The position numbers and the translations under genes were made by a program. Positions 1 through 7,730 of a DNA stretch of 32,393 bases are shown here, in pieces (within the stretch, counting starts at the first letter, position 1; every line of letters starts with the position of its first letter). This DNA is from Candidatus Marinimicrobia bacterium CG08_land_8_20_14_0_20_45_22 (lineage in GTDB: Bacteria; Fidelibacterota; UBA2242). The notes beneath the pieces were generated by a model. It did no database searches and was not told where the DNA came from. It saw nothing but the letters and a program-made list of their open reading frames with translations. Location: NCBI GenBank assembly GCA_002774355.1, contig PEYN01000090.1:1-32393 (forward strand), in the 5' to 3' direction.

Positions 1-2900
1 TCTGAGTTGCTTTCGTTGAAATCTCGCTCGCCCCAAAAGATTGTGAACTTGTCGCGATACGGCTTCCCGTCCCACGGGCAAAAAGTGGCGCAGTTGCCGC
101 ACTCGTTGCATAATCCGTCTAAGTGAACGATTTGCCAACTGTTTTCCGTCTGGACAGCGACATTTGCGCGGTTTGGACAGACATCGACGCAAATTCCGCA
201 GAAAGTCTGGCAGTCGAGACAACGACTCGCTTCGCGATGAATGCTTTCCGGATCTTTCAATTCCTTCTCGGCGGATCTTATCAATCCTTTGCGCCGGTAA
301 ATTTCGTTCAGATCGATCGGTTGGCGAGACAGTTCCGGTTCTCTGAAATCGGGATTTTCACGCCGAATAATCTCCGTGGCAACTTTTTTGCCTTCGGCAA
401 TCGCTTCAACGACAGTTGCTGATCCCAGCCGTGCATCGCCACCAATGAAAACTCCCGGAACGTTTGTTTCGTTTGTCTGTGGATCGGCGATGGCTTTTCC
501 ATAATTATTAATGCCAATCCCCGACTCGTTTAAAAATTCGGTTTCAACATTTTCACCAATGGCGGAAATCACGAAATCGGCTTGAATATTTTCGTAAGCG
601 TTATCGATTGGAACTGGTCGGCGCCGACCGCTTTCGTCTTTCTCGCCCAGTTTCATGTTCTGACATTTTAAAATTCCGGCTTTGGAAAACTTGATAGGTG
701 TCAACAGTTCGCGAATGGTGGCGCCCTCCTGAAGAGCGTTATCGAGTTCCTCGCTGTCTGCAGGCATTTCTGAAGTTGTCCGCCGATAAATAATAGAAAC
801 GTTCCGAACGTGGTTAATTTTCAAAGCCGCACGTGCCGCATCCATCGCCGAGTTACCGCCACCAATAATAACGACATTTTTCCCCAGATGAACTTCCGTC
901 GGGGAATTCCGGTACGACTTGAGAAAATCGATCGCACTGATGAGATTTGCGTTTCCACCCGGTAAAACGAGCGGATTCGATTTACCAGTGCCAATTGCCA
1001 GAAAAATAATGCGGTAACCTAGATTTTTCAATTCCTCAACTGTAAGATTGCCGATGCCAAATTGAAATTTCACGCCGGTTTTTTCGATGAACGAAATATC
1101 GTTCCGGATCGCTTCTTCGGGAAGACGAAAGCCGGGAATGATGAATTGAACCGTTCCACCTGCCGCTGGATTCCGGTCGAAAATCGTCACAGAAAAGCCT
1201 GCCTGCGTTAAAAAATATCCGGCTGAAAGTCCGGCCGGACCGGCACCCAGAACGGCAACGTTGATTCCGTTCGCAGGAATGTTGGATTTCATAGAATTTG
1301 AGCCATCCGAAAAGCCTGTCTCTGCGGCAACACGTTTGAGGTCGCGGATTTTCACCGGTTCGTCGTAAAAACGTCTCACACAGCGCGTCGTGCATTGATG
1401 ATCGCAAATGTGACCGGTGATGTGCGGCAGAGGATTTTGTGCGAAAATTGATTGGAGCGCCTTTTCAGGACGATTTTGATCGATTAATCGAATGTAAGTC
1501 GGAACGTCCTGATGAATTGGGCATCGTTCGCGGCAGGGAGCGGTGAAACAATTGAAAATGGGCAACGGTTTGCCATTCTTCCCGGATTTATTTTGACGAT
1601 TTTCGGGAACAATGGCCGTGGATCGAATGCTGGTCAATGCGACTTTTTGTAATTGCTCAATTTCGATCTTTTCAGGAAGACCATTCTGCAAACGTTTATC
1701 AGCGACTTCGGATAATTGTCGGAGACGCAAATAGCCGCCCGGTTTAAGCAATTCTGTAGCGAGCGTCACCGGATAAATTCCCGTCTGCAAAATATCGTCC
1801 ATGTTGAAATAATTCGCTCCGCCTGAGTATGAGATATGAAGATTGCCGTCAAATGCTTCGGCGATTTTTGTCGCAAGGTGGATCGTCAGAGGGTAAAGCG
1901 CATTTCCGGACATGTACATTTCGTCGCCCGGTAGAACGCCTTTGGTATTTTTCACCGGTAAAGTGTTCGACAATTTAACGCCAAACTGGCGACCGTTTTC
2001 AGTGGCAAAGGCTTTCAGGCGGCGAAGCATCGGAATTGCATCGGAGAATTGCAGGTCGTGATCGAACGACTCACTTTTCAATTCGATCGAACTATAGCCG
2101 TTGGCTTTTAAGGTTGAATTCGTGAAATCGAATCCGAGTAAAGTCGGATTCAGTTTAACGAATGTGTGCAAGTGTTTTTCGGCGAGCAAATAGTTGCAAA
2201 TCGATTCGATTTCATTTGGCGGACAGCCGTGCATCGTCGAAAGCGTGACAGAGGTTGAAATAGTCGTTGGAATTGATTCAATCGCGCGATGCACAAATGC
2301 TGTATCGATTCTGTGGAATTTTGATAGAGCGCCAAAGATAAATTCCTGATAACGGCTGAAATTTGGCGTTTGTTCGGCATTTTTGAGGCTTTCGATGAAA
2401 TGGTCGATTTTCTGAGTTTGAATTCCGGCGAGATCATATCCAACGCTCATATTAAAGACAAATCCGCCTGTTTGTGGTGAAGATGACAGACCCAGAGCGG
2501 CGTTCAGGAAATGTAAAATCATCCATGCTTTTAAGTATTCGTCGAATGCTTGTGTAACGGATAGTTCTGTTGACCACTCGGTATTGTAACCTTCGTTTTC
2601 CGCGGAAATACAAGGCTTTTGGATTTCCAACTCGTCCATTTTTTGGACGGTTTTCAACTCGAAAAAGCGCGCACCGCACAGATACGCCGCTACGATGTTT
2701 TGTGACATCTGTGTGTGTGGTCCAGCCGCCGGTCCAATTGGAATGTCGCACCGTTCTCCACTTAGCATGATTGATGTTGTGTTCGATTTTCGAAAAAAAT
2801 TGACTTTTGGGATGCCAAAGATGGATTGGTGATCTCGATATTCGTATGCGATCCAGTCGATGAGTTTGTCGAACCGGATCGGTAGCATTTTATCGCTCAC
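1..2900 (-). CDS. ygfK: YgfK-type Fe-S flavoprotein oxidoreductase (putative selenate reductase subunit), 3' end cut by window edge
   Basis: A single open frame of 966 codons runs from a GTG at 2900 off the left edge; E. coli YgfK is about 1030 residues, so roughly 65-70 C-terminal residues are missing. The N-terminal ~440 residues resemble a dihydropyrimidine-dehydrogenase/GOGAT-type barrel (GPAAGPHTQ, TLSTMHGCPP, YMSGNALYPL). A cysteine-rich linker follows (CRERCPIHQDVP, near residue 460), then an FAD Rossmann motif (GAGPAGLS, ~550) and an NAD(P) motif (IIGGGNSAMD, ~673). The end carries two 4Fe-4S patterns (CLDCQTFCGICVDVCP and CNECGNCATFCPW). Start choice: GTG matches the length of E. coli YgfK, whose N-terminus reads M-x-D-x-M; an in-frame ATG at 2888 is the alternative. 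The family is proposed to act in selenate reduction or purine-related redox chemistry in the cytoplasm; the real electron acceptor is unknown. No molybdoenzyme partner is visible, though one could lie beyond the left edge. Confidence 0.88.
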   Translation of the reverse strand, partial: MSDKMLPIRFDKLIDWIAYEYRDHQSIFGIPKVNFFRKSNTTSIMLSGERCDIPIGPAAGPHTQMSQNIVAAYLCGARFFELKTVQKMDELEIQKPCISAENEGYNTEWSTELSVTQAFDEYLKAWMILHFLNAALGLSSSPQTGGFVFNMSVGYDLAGIQTQKIDHFIESLKNAEQTPNFSRYQEFIFGALSKFHRIDTAFVHRAIESIPTTISTSVTLSTMHGCPPNEIESICNYLLAEKHLHTFVKLNPTLLGFDFTNSTLKANGYSSIELKSESFDHDLQFSDAIPMLRRLKAFATENGRQFGVKLSNTLPVKNTKGVLPGDEMYMSGNALYPLTIHLATKIAEAFDGNLHISYSGGANYFNMDDILQTGIYPVTLATELLKPGGYLRLRQLSEVADKRLQNGLPEKIEIEQLQKVALTSIRSTAIVPENRQNKSGKNGKPLPIFNCFTAPCRERCPIHQDVPTYIRLIDQNRPEKALQSIFAQNPLPHITGHICDHQCTTRCVRRFYDEPVKIRDLKRVAAETGFSDGSNSMKSNIPANGINVAVLGAGPAGLSAGYFLTQAGFSVTIFDRNPAAGGTVQFIIPGFRLPEEAIRNDISFIEKTGVKFQFGIGNLTVEELKNLGYRIIFLAIGTGKSNPLVLPGGNANLISAIDFLKSYRNSPTEVHLGKNVVIIGGGNSAMDAARAALKINHVRNVSIIYRRTTSEMPADSEELDNALQEGATIRELLTPIKFSKAGILKCQNMKLGEKDESGRRRPVPIDNAYENIQADFVISAIGENVETEFLNESGIGINNYGKAIADPQTNETNVPGVFIGGDARLGSATVVEAIAEGKKVATEIIRRENPDFREPELSRQPIDLNEIYRRKGLIRSAEKELKDPESIHREASRCLDCQTFCGICVDVCPNRANVAVQTENSWQIVHLDGLCNECGNCATFCPWDGKPYRDKFTIFWGERDFNESNS

Positions 2901-3047
2901 ATGGACTTTCGGTTAACCAAATTCTTCATCCTTTCTGTCCAAAGGATTTTGTTTGAAAACTCGTTCAGGAATTGAATTACTAAAATAAAAATCGTTCGTT
3001 GCTCTCGAAGAGATGAAAGAGGTCTGGAGATTTTGAAATCAGCTGGT

Positions 3048-3177
3048 TTATTCGGTCGACGTCTCGATCGTTTCGGCGTTTTCGCGCTTTTTCTCAATCA
3101 ATTTCATTACGGCAAGAACCGCCAAGCCAACGATAACCAAAATGCCAGAGGATTTTCAACATGGTTGTTAGTTTCAT
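3048..3177 (-). pseudogene. Frameshifted single-pass micro-membrane protein (42 residues if corrected)
   Basis: An ATG at 3177 has a good ribosome site (AGAGG, about 5 bases upstream) and lies only 18 bases after the TPR gene. The frame opens as MKLTTMLK and then derails into a 27-residue product ending at 3094. Removing one A from the AAAA run at 3153-3156 restores a 42-residue protein: a hydrophobic span (GILVIVGLAVLAVMKLI), then a charged tail (EKKRENAETIETSTE) ending in TAA at 3048. The span from ATG to that stop is 130 bases, one more than a multiple of three. It is either a real one-base insertion or a homopolymer sequencing error. No family recognised; by position it would be the third gene of the outer-membrane/TPR operon. 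Confidence 0.5.
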
Positions 3178-3195
3178 AAAGCCTCTTCTGTATAG

Positions 3196-3984
3196 TTAGA
3201 GTTTCTTGAGCAAATTGCTCGCTTCGGTTTGCATGACTTTGTCCGAGTCGCTTCCCGCCTTTATTTTCAATGCATCGTTAAGCGCTTTTCTGGCGAGATC
3301 ATTCTGGTCTAGTTTAATGTATGTTTTTCCAAGCCAAAGCAGATGACGAATGTCGTCCGGTTTTAGATCATGCGCTTTTTGGAAGAACTTAGCCGCCTCA
3401 TCAAAAGATGCCGCCGGAGGTTTTGCGTAGATCAGGCTGGCGATTTTTCGTTCTGCCCAACTTAGGTCGGCAAGCGCGTAATGCCACCGTCCCATGACGT
3501 GATAATTTCCATCGTTATTCGGATCGAGTTCGATGGCTTTCATGGTGTGTTCTTTCAGCGGATAGGAATTTTGGATTTTCTGCTTGGTGCCTTCAATTTC
3601 GCCGATTCGCCCGATGAGAATTGCATAGTATTGATGACCGCCCGCGACGTTCGGGGCGAGTTCGACGCATCGTTTGGCGTATTCAAAACCCGGATAGAGG
3701 TTTTTTTTCTGGACGTCGAGGTTTTCCGGGTCCTGATCCGCAAAATCGAAATAGGCGCGCGCAATTTTCCAGAGAACTTCGGGATTGTCCTTGTCTAATT
3801 TTTCCGCTTCTTTCAGTTTTGTCATAGTTCCGGAGAAATTATTTGCGTCGTGAAGTTTTTCCGCTTCATTCAGAATGCTTTTGACTTTGCCAGCCTGAGC
3901 AAATAGGAAGGACAACGCAAGACAGGAAATCAAAAGGATTTTGATAAAGAATGAGAAATTCAGGCGATTGCTATGATTAATCAT
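3196..3984 (-). CDS. Exported TPR protein resembling the RMDN (regulator of microtubule dynamics) family
   Basis: 262 residues from the ATG at 3984, preceded by AAAGGAG at good spacing; an ATG ten codons earlier lacks such a site. Residues ~12-30 form a signal peptide (KILLISCLALSFLFAQA), so the protein is exported. The rest is a helical TPR-type solenoid. The segment from YYAILIGRIGEIEGTKQKI through KEHTMKAIELDP, MGRWHYALADLSWAERKIA, IYAKPPAASFDEA and LLWLGKTYIKL follows, in order, the signature of eukaryotic RMDN/FAM82 proteins (WYAI, EGTKxKI, IKEHxxKAIEL, W-x-R-xIAxxLFxxPPxxTYxEA). That resemblance is recalled, not searched. It lies 45 bases downstream of the outer-membrane protein gene and probably shares its promoter. 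No catalytic motif; likely a periplasmic scaffold or protein-binding role. Confidence 0.82.
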   Translation of the reverse strand: MINHSNRLNFSFFIKILLISCLALSFLFAQAGKVKSILNEAEKLHDANNFSGTMTKLKEAEKLDKDNPEVLWKIARAYFDFADQDPENLDVQKKNLYPGFEYAKRCVELAPNVAGGHQYYAILIGRIGEIEGTKQKIQNSYPLKEHTMKAIELDPNNDGNYHVMGRWHYALADLSWAERKIASLIYAKPPAASFDEAAKFFQKAHDLKPDDIRHLLWLGKTYIKLDQNDLARKALNDALKIKAGSDSDKVMQTEASNLLKKL

Positions 3985-4029
3985 GATGATTCTCCTTTGG
4001 AATTGATCTAGCATGCGTGTTGGGTGATT

Positions 4030-4794
4030 TTAAAAGGATTCGATAAAACTGATTTTTAGTTCGCGATTTAGATATTTCATCTGATTCCGATTGAGCAGAA
4101 TATTGTTGAAATCAACTTCAAGATGTATGTTTTCGACGACCGACCACCGGATTCCGGCATTTAAATAACCTTTTCCTTTGCCGAGTGAGATTTCGTTAGA
4201 GGCGTTGTCGTTCAGCGCGGCGTCGTATTCGGCAACGACCGAAATTTCCGAATTCAGGTTCTTGTCAATACCGACGAAAAATGATGGGTCAGAGTCGCCG
4301 TCTTCCCGCTCGACTGGATTGTAATTGATTCCCGCGTGCAAGCCGAGATTCCCGAGGAAATCGTAATTCTTGCTGGCAACTGCGTAAAAGCCTTTGGCTT
4401 TTGTTTCGTATCGCTTGAGCGTATCGATATATTCGCCAAAGCCCTGCGATGTGAAACCGACAAGTACGCCGGGAAATTTTAGTGATTCCTCGATAAGTCG
4501 GTAGCGAATTTCTACGCCGGGCTGGTTGTGCCAGTTGATGTTCTGATTTCCAACGATCTGCGCGCCGCCGTATGAGACACCGATCATAAACCGATCGGAA
4601 ATTCCGACCGAGATTCCGCCCATCAGACCGCCGCCCTGAAACAGGTAAAACTTAGCGATGTACGAGCCTTTCGGAATCAATCCCGCCGTCGGAACTGTCA
4701 CCAGATCGGTCGGTTGAAGCGTCGGTTTTTGCGCCAGACACAAAGAGAGGCTGACGCAAGTCAATATGAAAATGGTTTTAGTAATGTTTCTCAT
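4030..4794 (-). CDS. Outer-membrane beta-barrel-like protein of unknown function
   Basis: 254 residues from the ATG at 4794; an in-frame TTG six codons upstream is less likely given the promoter position. A signal peptide is clear (TKTIFILTCVSLSLCLA, ending near residue 21). The mature part alternates hydrophobic and polar residues in short strands rich in Gly and aromatics (LMGGISVGISDRFMIGVSYG, FYAVASKNY, YLNAGIRWSV) and ends in Phe, as many outer-membrane barrels do. The N-terminal PTAGLIPKGSY stretch occurs in barrel proteins common in FCB genomes (recollection). It is the first gene of an operon with the RMDN-like TPR protein and the micro-membrane protein, and has its own promoter with an operator-like palindrome. 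Substrate unknown. Confidence 0.75.
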   Translation of the reverse strand: MRNITKTIFILTCVSLSLCLAQKPTLQPTDLVTVPTAGLIPKGSYIAKFYLFQGGGLMGGISVGISDRFMIGVSYGGAQIVGNQNINWHNQPGVEIRYRLIEESLKFPGVLVGFTSQGFGEYIDTLKRYETKAKGFYAVASKNYDFLGNLGLHAGINYNPVEREDGDSDPSFFVGIDKNLNSEISVVAEYDAALNDNASNEISLGKGKGYLNAGIRWSVVENIHLEVDFNNILLNRNQMKYLNRELKISFIESF

Positions 4795-4823
4795 CTTACT
4801 CTCTACTCTCAAAAACTTCTACA

Positions 4824-4852
4824 AATATAAGAGTTGAACGGTTCAAAATCAA
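4824..4852 (-). promoter_or_regulatory. Sigma-70-like promoter of the outer-membrane/TPR operon
   Basis: On the minus strand TTGATT (4847-4852), a 17-base spacer and TATATT (4824-4829). Predicted start near 4817 leaves a short leader of about 23 bases before the ATG at 4794. The spacer contains a perfect palindrome, listed separately. Confidence 0.6.
4834..4846. promoter_or_regulatory. Perfect 6-1-6 palindrome inside the promoter spacer (candidate operator)
   Basis: The sequence TTGAACGGTTCAA is a perfect inverted repeat of six bases around one central base. It lies wholly between the -35 and -10 boxes of the outer-membrane operon promoter, a place where repressors, or MerR-type activators that twist the spacer, often bind. 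The binding protein is unknown. Confidence 0.4.
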
Positions 4853-4920
4853 TAATGTTACATCCCAATGTATAAATGAGAGCGGCGGATTTGATCTTGT
4901 TCACATTTTTATTGAATGAT

Positions 4921-4949
4921 TTGATACTTAGCGGAAAGTGTTCTATATT
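4921..4949 (+). promoter_or_regulatory. Sigma-70-like promoter of the 63-residue membrane protein
   Basis: TTGATA (4921-4926), a 17-base spacer and TATATT (4944-4949). Predicted start near 4956 gives a leader of about 58 bases to the ATG at 5014. It is divergent from the outer-membrane operon promoter about 70 bases away. Confidence 0.55.
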
Positions 4950-5013
4950 TTACTTTGTTTGACTATACGAAACTAAGAATTCAACTTATTTTCTCACTGC
5001 AAGAGAAGGGTTT

Positions 5014-5205
5014 ATGAAAAACTTTGGAGTTATCATTTTTATTGTGGGTTTTCTCCTGCTCGTCTTGGACGCATGGGTTATCAAGTTCCTCGGCGGCTTA
5101 GGACTTGTTATAGGACTGCTTGCGATTTTGATTCCCGAGAAAATGACCGAGATCGTCATTGAGATTACGTCGAAGTTCGACACGAAAACGCACGATAGTA
5201 AATAA
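5014..5205 (+). CDS. Small integral membrane protein, 63 residues
   Basis: The ATG is preceded by GAGAAGGG at suitable distance and by a good promoter, which supports a real gene despite its size and its isolation between two minus-strand genes. Two hydrophobic segments are visible: residues ~4-24 (FGVIIFIVGFLLLVLDAWVI) and ~26-42 (LGGLGLVIGLLAILIP). A charged C-terminal tail follows (EKMTEIVIEITSKFDTKTHDSK), giving a hairpin topology. It ends 19 bases before the stop of the convergent metallophosphoesterase gene, with no obvious terminator between them. No family recognised; small hairpin proteins of this kind often modulate larger membrane complexes, but nothing here says which. Confidence 0.7.
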   Translation: MKNFGVIIFIVGFLLLVLDAWVIKFLGGLGLVIGLLAILIPEKMTEIVIEITSKFDTKTHDSK

Positions 5206-5224
5206 GTTTAACACATCAAACTGG

Positions 5225-7123
5225 TCATTTTTTCCCTGTTGACACAGCCGGAATCGGCTTTTCAGTCGGTTTGCCATTTTCGACAATCCGGACTGTCTCG
5301 ATGATATCTCCATTGGCAGAATGAACATAAAGGTCAATATTTTGCCCAGCCACTTCAATGATCAAGTAATGTTCCTGCGATGAAAATTTAGCGATCGAAT
5401 TTTCCCATGGGACTTTTTGATCCGATTTTCCGTAGTACGGCGCACCTGCGCCTCCCGTAATCAATTCCCAGACAGGATTTTTAAAACGCGGATTGGGTTT
5501 GCCATTCGGATAAACCGGCGTCTTCGCATCAATTTTCAAGCGAACATAGTTGTGTTCGTGCCCAACGATAACCGCGCGCACTTTTTCATTTTGAGAAATA
5601 GCTGTCCAAAGTCTATCTCGACCTTTTAGAACATGCGATCGGTCGAGCGGCTTGCCATCGATATTTTTATTGAGTAATAAATCGCCGCCGTTATACCACA
5701 TCGCGTCGCGTATATGTCCGCTACACGGGAAAGGCGGTTCATGTGTAAACACGAAAACATGGCTAATGGCCGGATCGGCAGTGGTTTTTTCCAGTAAATT
5801 CCGAAACCATTCATACTGATTGTTAAAAACGTAGCCTTCGATGCTACCGCCAATGTCTTCGGCGTAACTTGCCCACCAATAATTGGAATTTAGCGAAATA
5901 AACCGTGTGTTGTCCCAATCGAAATAATAAACGGTTTCTCGATATCTTGGTGCTTCCGGTTGTTCGGGTTTGGGAAAATCATTGTCCGGGTTAACGAAAC
6001 AGTTGGCAAAAAGCGTTTCGGTAGAATTGCCAAAAACCTTGTCCCGAACAATCGGGATACCGTAGTTTGACCGGGGATCTTTCCAATAGTCTATGACAAG
6101 GTCGTGGTTGCCGATACCTTCATAAATAGGGATTGAATGTCCGACCGGTTCGATCGAACATTTAAAAGCGTCCATTTGCGCGAGATAATCTCTTTCATCG
6201 GTCGTGTGTCCGTTGATCAAATCACCGGCGAATATGATAAACTCCGCGTCGTTCGACTTTGTACCTAAAACTAGGCTACGCAAAATAGCGAGATTCGTTC
6301 CGTTGAAATTCGTTGTGAATCCGCCGTATCCCGCCCGACTGTCTGACATTGCCGCAAACCGAAAATTGCCTGACTTCCCCGGCGTTCGGAATTCGTAGAT
6401 TCGAGAGGAAACGGTTACTGAATCGGCGATTGTAAAGACGGAATACAAATGCTGTTCGCCGGTTAAGCCATTGATTTTGACCTCATGATGTTTGTTCAAG
6501 GTGGAAGGATAAGTTTTTCCATCTAAAACGACTTTACCTTCCGACGGAAGATCGGTTTCCCATGAAATAACGACTTCATGTGCTGAGAAGACATCGATCC
6601 ACGGACCATCCGTTATGCATACGATTCGTCGGCTATTCCGGAACTCAAACCGTTTGTCAAAAATATATTGATTCGCTCCATCGGATTCCGGAATGACTAG
6701 CCGGTAACAGACGGTTCCGCCATCCAATTTTTTCATCGCGCCTCCCGGATCGTTGATCGGTTCCAGCAAACGCGTCAAATCGAATATCACGGAATGGCGT
6801 GTTGTCGGCGCTGTCAAATTCTCCTTCGCCGAATGGCGGTAAGCCGGAACAGGCGTCTCCTGATCGTGGAAGTAAGGACCGTAGTGGACGTATGCGGCTG
6901 GCATTGGACGCGTCGTTTCAAATTCGACAATGGCCTTCAGGCGTCCTTCATCGGTTATGATTCGCACCTCCGGTCCGGATTCCAAAATTCGCATCGAATT
7001 AGGAACAAGATCTTCCGGATTACCGGTCAATGGTGGCATTCCGAGCCTTCCCAATTGGGCGATGGAATCGCTGGTCATTAACAATATCAGTAAAAGGGAA
7101 ACGTAAGTCAATTTATGGTTCAT
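5225..7123 (-). CDS. Exported metallophosphoesterase, purple acid phosphatase-like
   Basis: 632 residues from the ATG at 7123, which follows GAGG at seven bases; an ATG four codons upstream lacks a site. A signal peptide occupies the first ~22 residues (LTYVSLLLILLMTSDSIA). Residues ~50-250 look like one or two beta-sandwich domains with fibronectin-like character, as in the N-terminal part of purple acid phosphatases. The calcineurin-type catalytic domain spans ~255-600, with GDLING (~300), GNHD (~338-341), FTHEPPF (~459-465) and GHEHNY (~521-526). The first metal motif, usually Asp-x-His, reads Asp-Ser-Arg (~261-263). The protein should hydrolyse phosphate mono- or diesters in the periplasm or outside the cell; substrate unknown. 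It stands alone, 100 bases downstream of the NTPase gene. C-terminus is lysine rich. Confidence 0.85.
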   Translation of the reverse strand: MNHKLTYVSLLLILLMTSDSIAQLGRLGMPPLTGNPEDLVPNSMRILESGPEVRIITDEGRLKAIVEFETTRPMPAAYVHYGPYFHDQETPVPAYRHSAKENLTAPTTRHSVIFDLTRLLEPINDPGGAMKKLDGGTVCYRLVIPESDGANQYIFDKRFEFRNSRRIVCITDGPWIDVFSAHEVVISWETDLPSEGKVVLDGKTYPSTLNKHHEVKINGLTGEQHLYSVFTIADSVTVSSRIYEFRTPGKSGNFRFAAMSDSRAGYGGFTTNFNGTNLAILRSLVLGTKSNDAEFIIFAGDLINGHTTDERDYLAQMDAFKCSIEPVGHSIPIYEGIGNHDLVIDYWKDPRSNYGIPIVRDKVFGNSTETLFANCFVNPDNDFPKPEQPEAPRYRETVYYFDWDNTRFISLNSNYWWASYAEDIGGSIEGYVFNNQYEWFRNLLEKTTADPAISHVFVFTHEPPFPCSGHIRDAMWYNGGDLLLNKNIDGKPLDRSHVLKGRDRLWTAISQNEKVRAVIVGHEHNYVRLKIDAKTPVYPNGKPNPRFKNPVWELITGGAGAPYYGKSDQKVPWENSIAKFSSQEHYLIIEVAGQNIDLYVHSANGDIIETVRIVENGKPTEKPIPAVSTGKK

Positions 7124-7223
7124 CAAATACCTCATTGCAATTTCTGTTGGAATTTATATCTTTCGCAGATGAATGTCCAGAGCGAAGGTGAAGTAAATGA
7201 CCCAAATGAGTTCACGATGTATT

Positions 7224-7721
7224 TCAGATTTGCCGACTCACTCCTAAGGGCATGATTTCTACAATTTTCACATCAGTCAACCCGTCCGTCCAGAAATCAA
7301 GCGCGCGTTTCTGGATAACGGCGATGTATGAAGAGTAATTTTTCAAGATTTCTTTTGCGACAATGCAAAACATTGTCGCACTCTGTTCCATAATCCCCAG
7401 TTCGTCCATCAAAATCAGTTTTCCAGATTGGATCGAGTCTTGGAGTATCTTACTACCGAATTCATCGAAGACGGACAAATCCACGCCAAAGCGGTCGAAT
7501 GATACGGTTTTCGGGAAATCGACATGCGCGAAAGTTTGACCATTTCGGCGCCAGTCTTGTAGCGAGTAGCCAACGATTTTATCTTCGCGGAATATTTTAT
7601 TCGTTGTAAAACCTGCGGGAATAACGTTCAGGCTTTTCACCATTTTCTGAGCGGCTGTCGTTTTGCCGATGCCAATCGCGCCGGTCAGGATGATGTGAGG
7701 ATGAGCGGTTAATTCAGGCAA
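7224..7721 (-). CDS. THEP1-family nucleoside-triphosphatase (NTPase_1)
   Basis: 165 residues, close to the usual ~170-180 of this family. Walker A is GAIGIGKT (residues 14-21) and Walker B is LILMDELG (102-109). The GF-T pattern after the P-loop (PAGFTTNKI) and the E-G-style acidic segment resemble THEP1 proteins, small P-loop enzymes that hydrolyse NTPs in vitro; the physiological role is unsettled. The start must be the TTG at 7721, because the reading frame is the same as that of the upstream gene and is closed by its TAA nine bases before. No strong ribosome site is present, so translation is probably coupled to the membrane protein upstream. Confidence 0.75.
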   Translation of the reverse strand: MPELTAHPHIILTGAIGIGKTTAAQKMVKSLNVIPAGFTTNKIFREDKIVGYSLQDWRRNGQTFAHVDFPKTVSFDRFGVDLSVFDEFGSKILQDSIQSGKLILMDELGIMEQSATMFCIVAKEILKNYSSYIAVIQKRALDFWTDGLTDVKIVEIMPLGVSRQI

Positions 7722-7730
7722 GGCGCCCGG

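Noticed and set aside
2897-3097. A 66-codon minus-strand frame ahead of ygfK
   Set aside because: It has no family resemblance, overlaps the better-supported micro-membrane gene, and has an Arg/Lys-rich composition typical of a chance frame.
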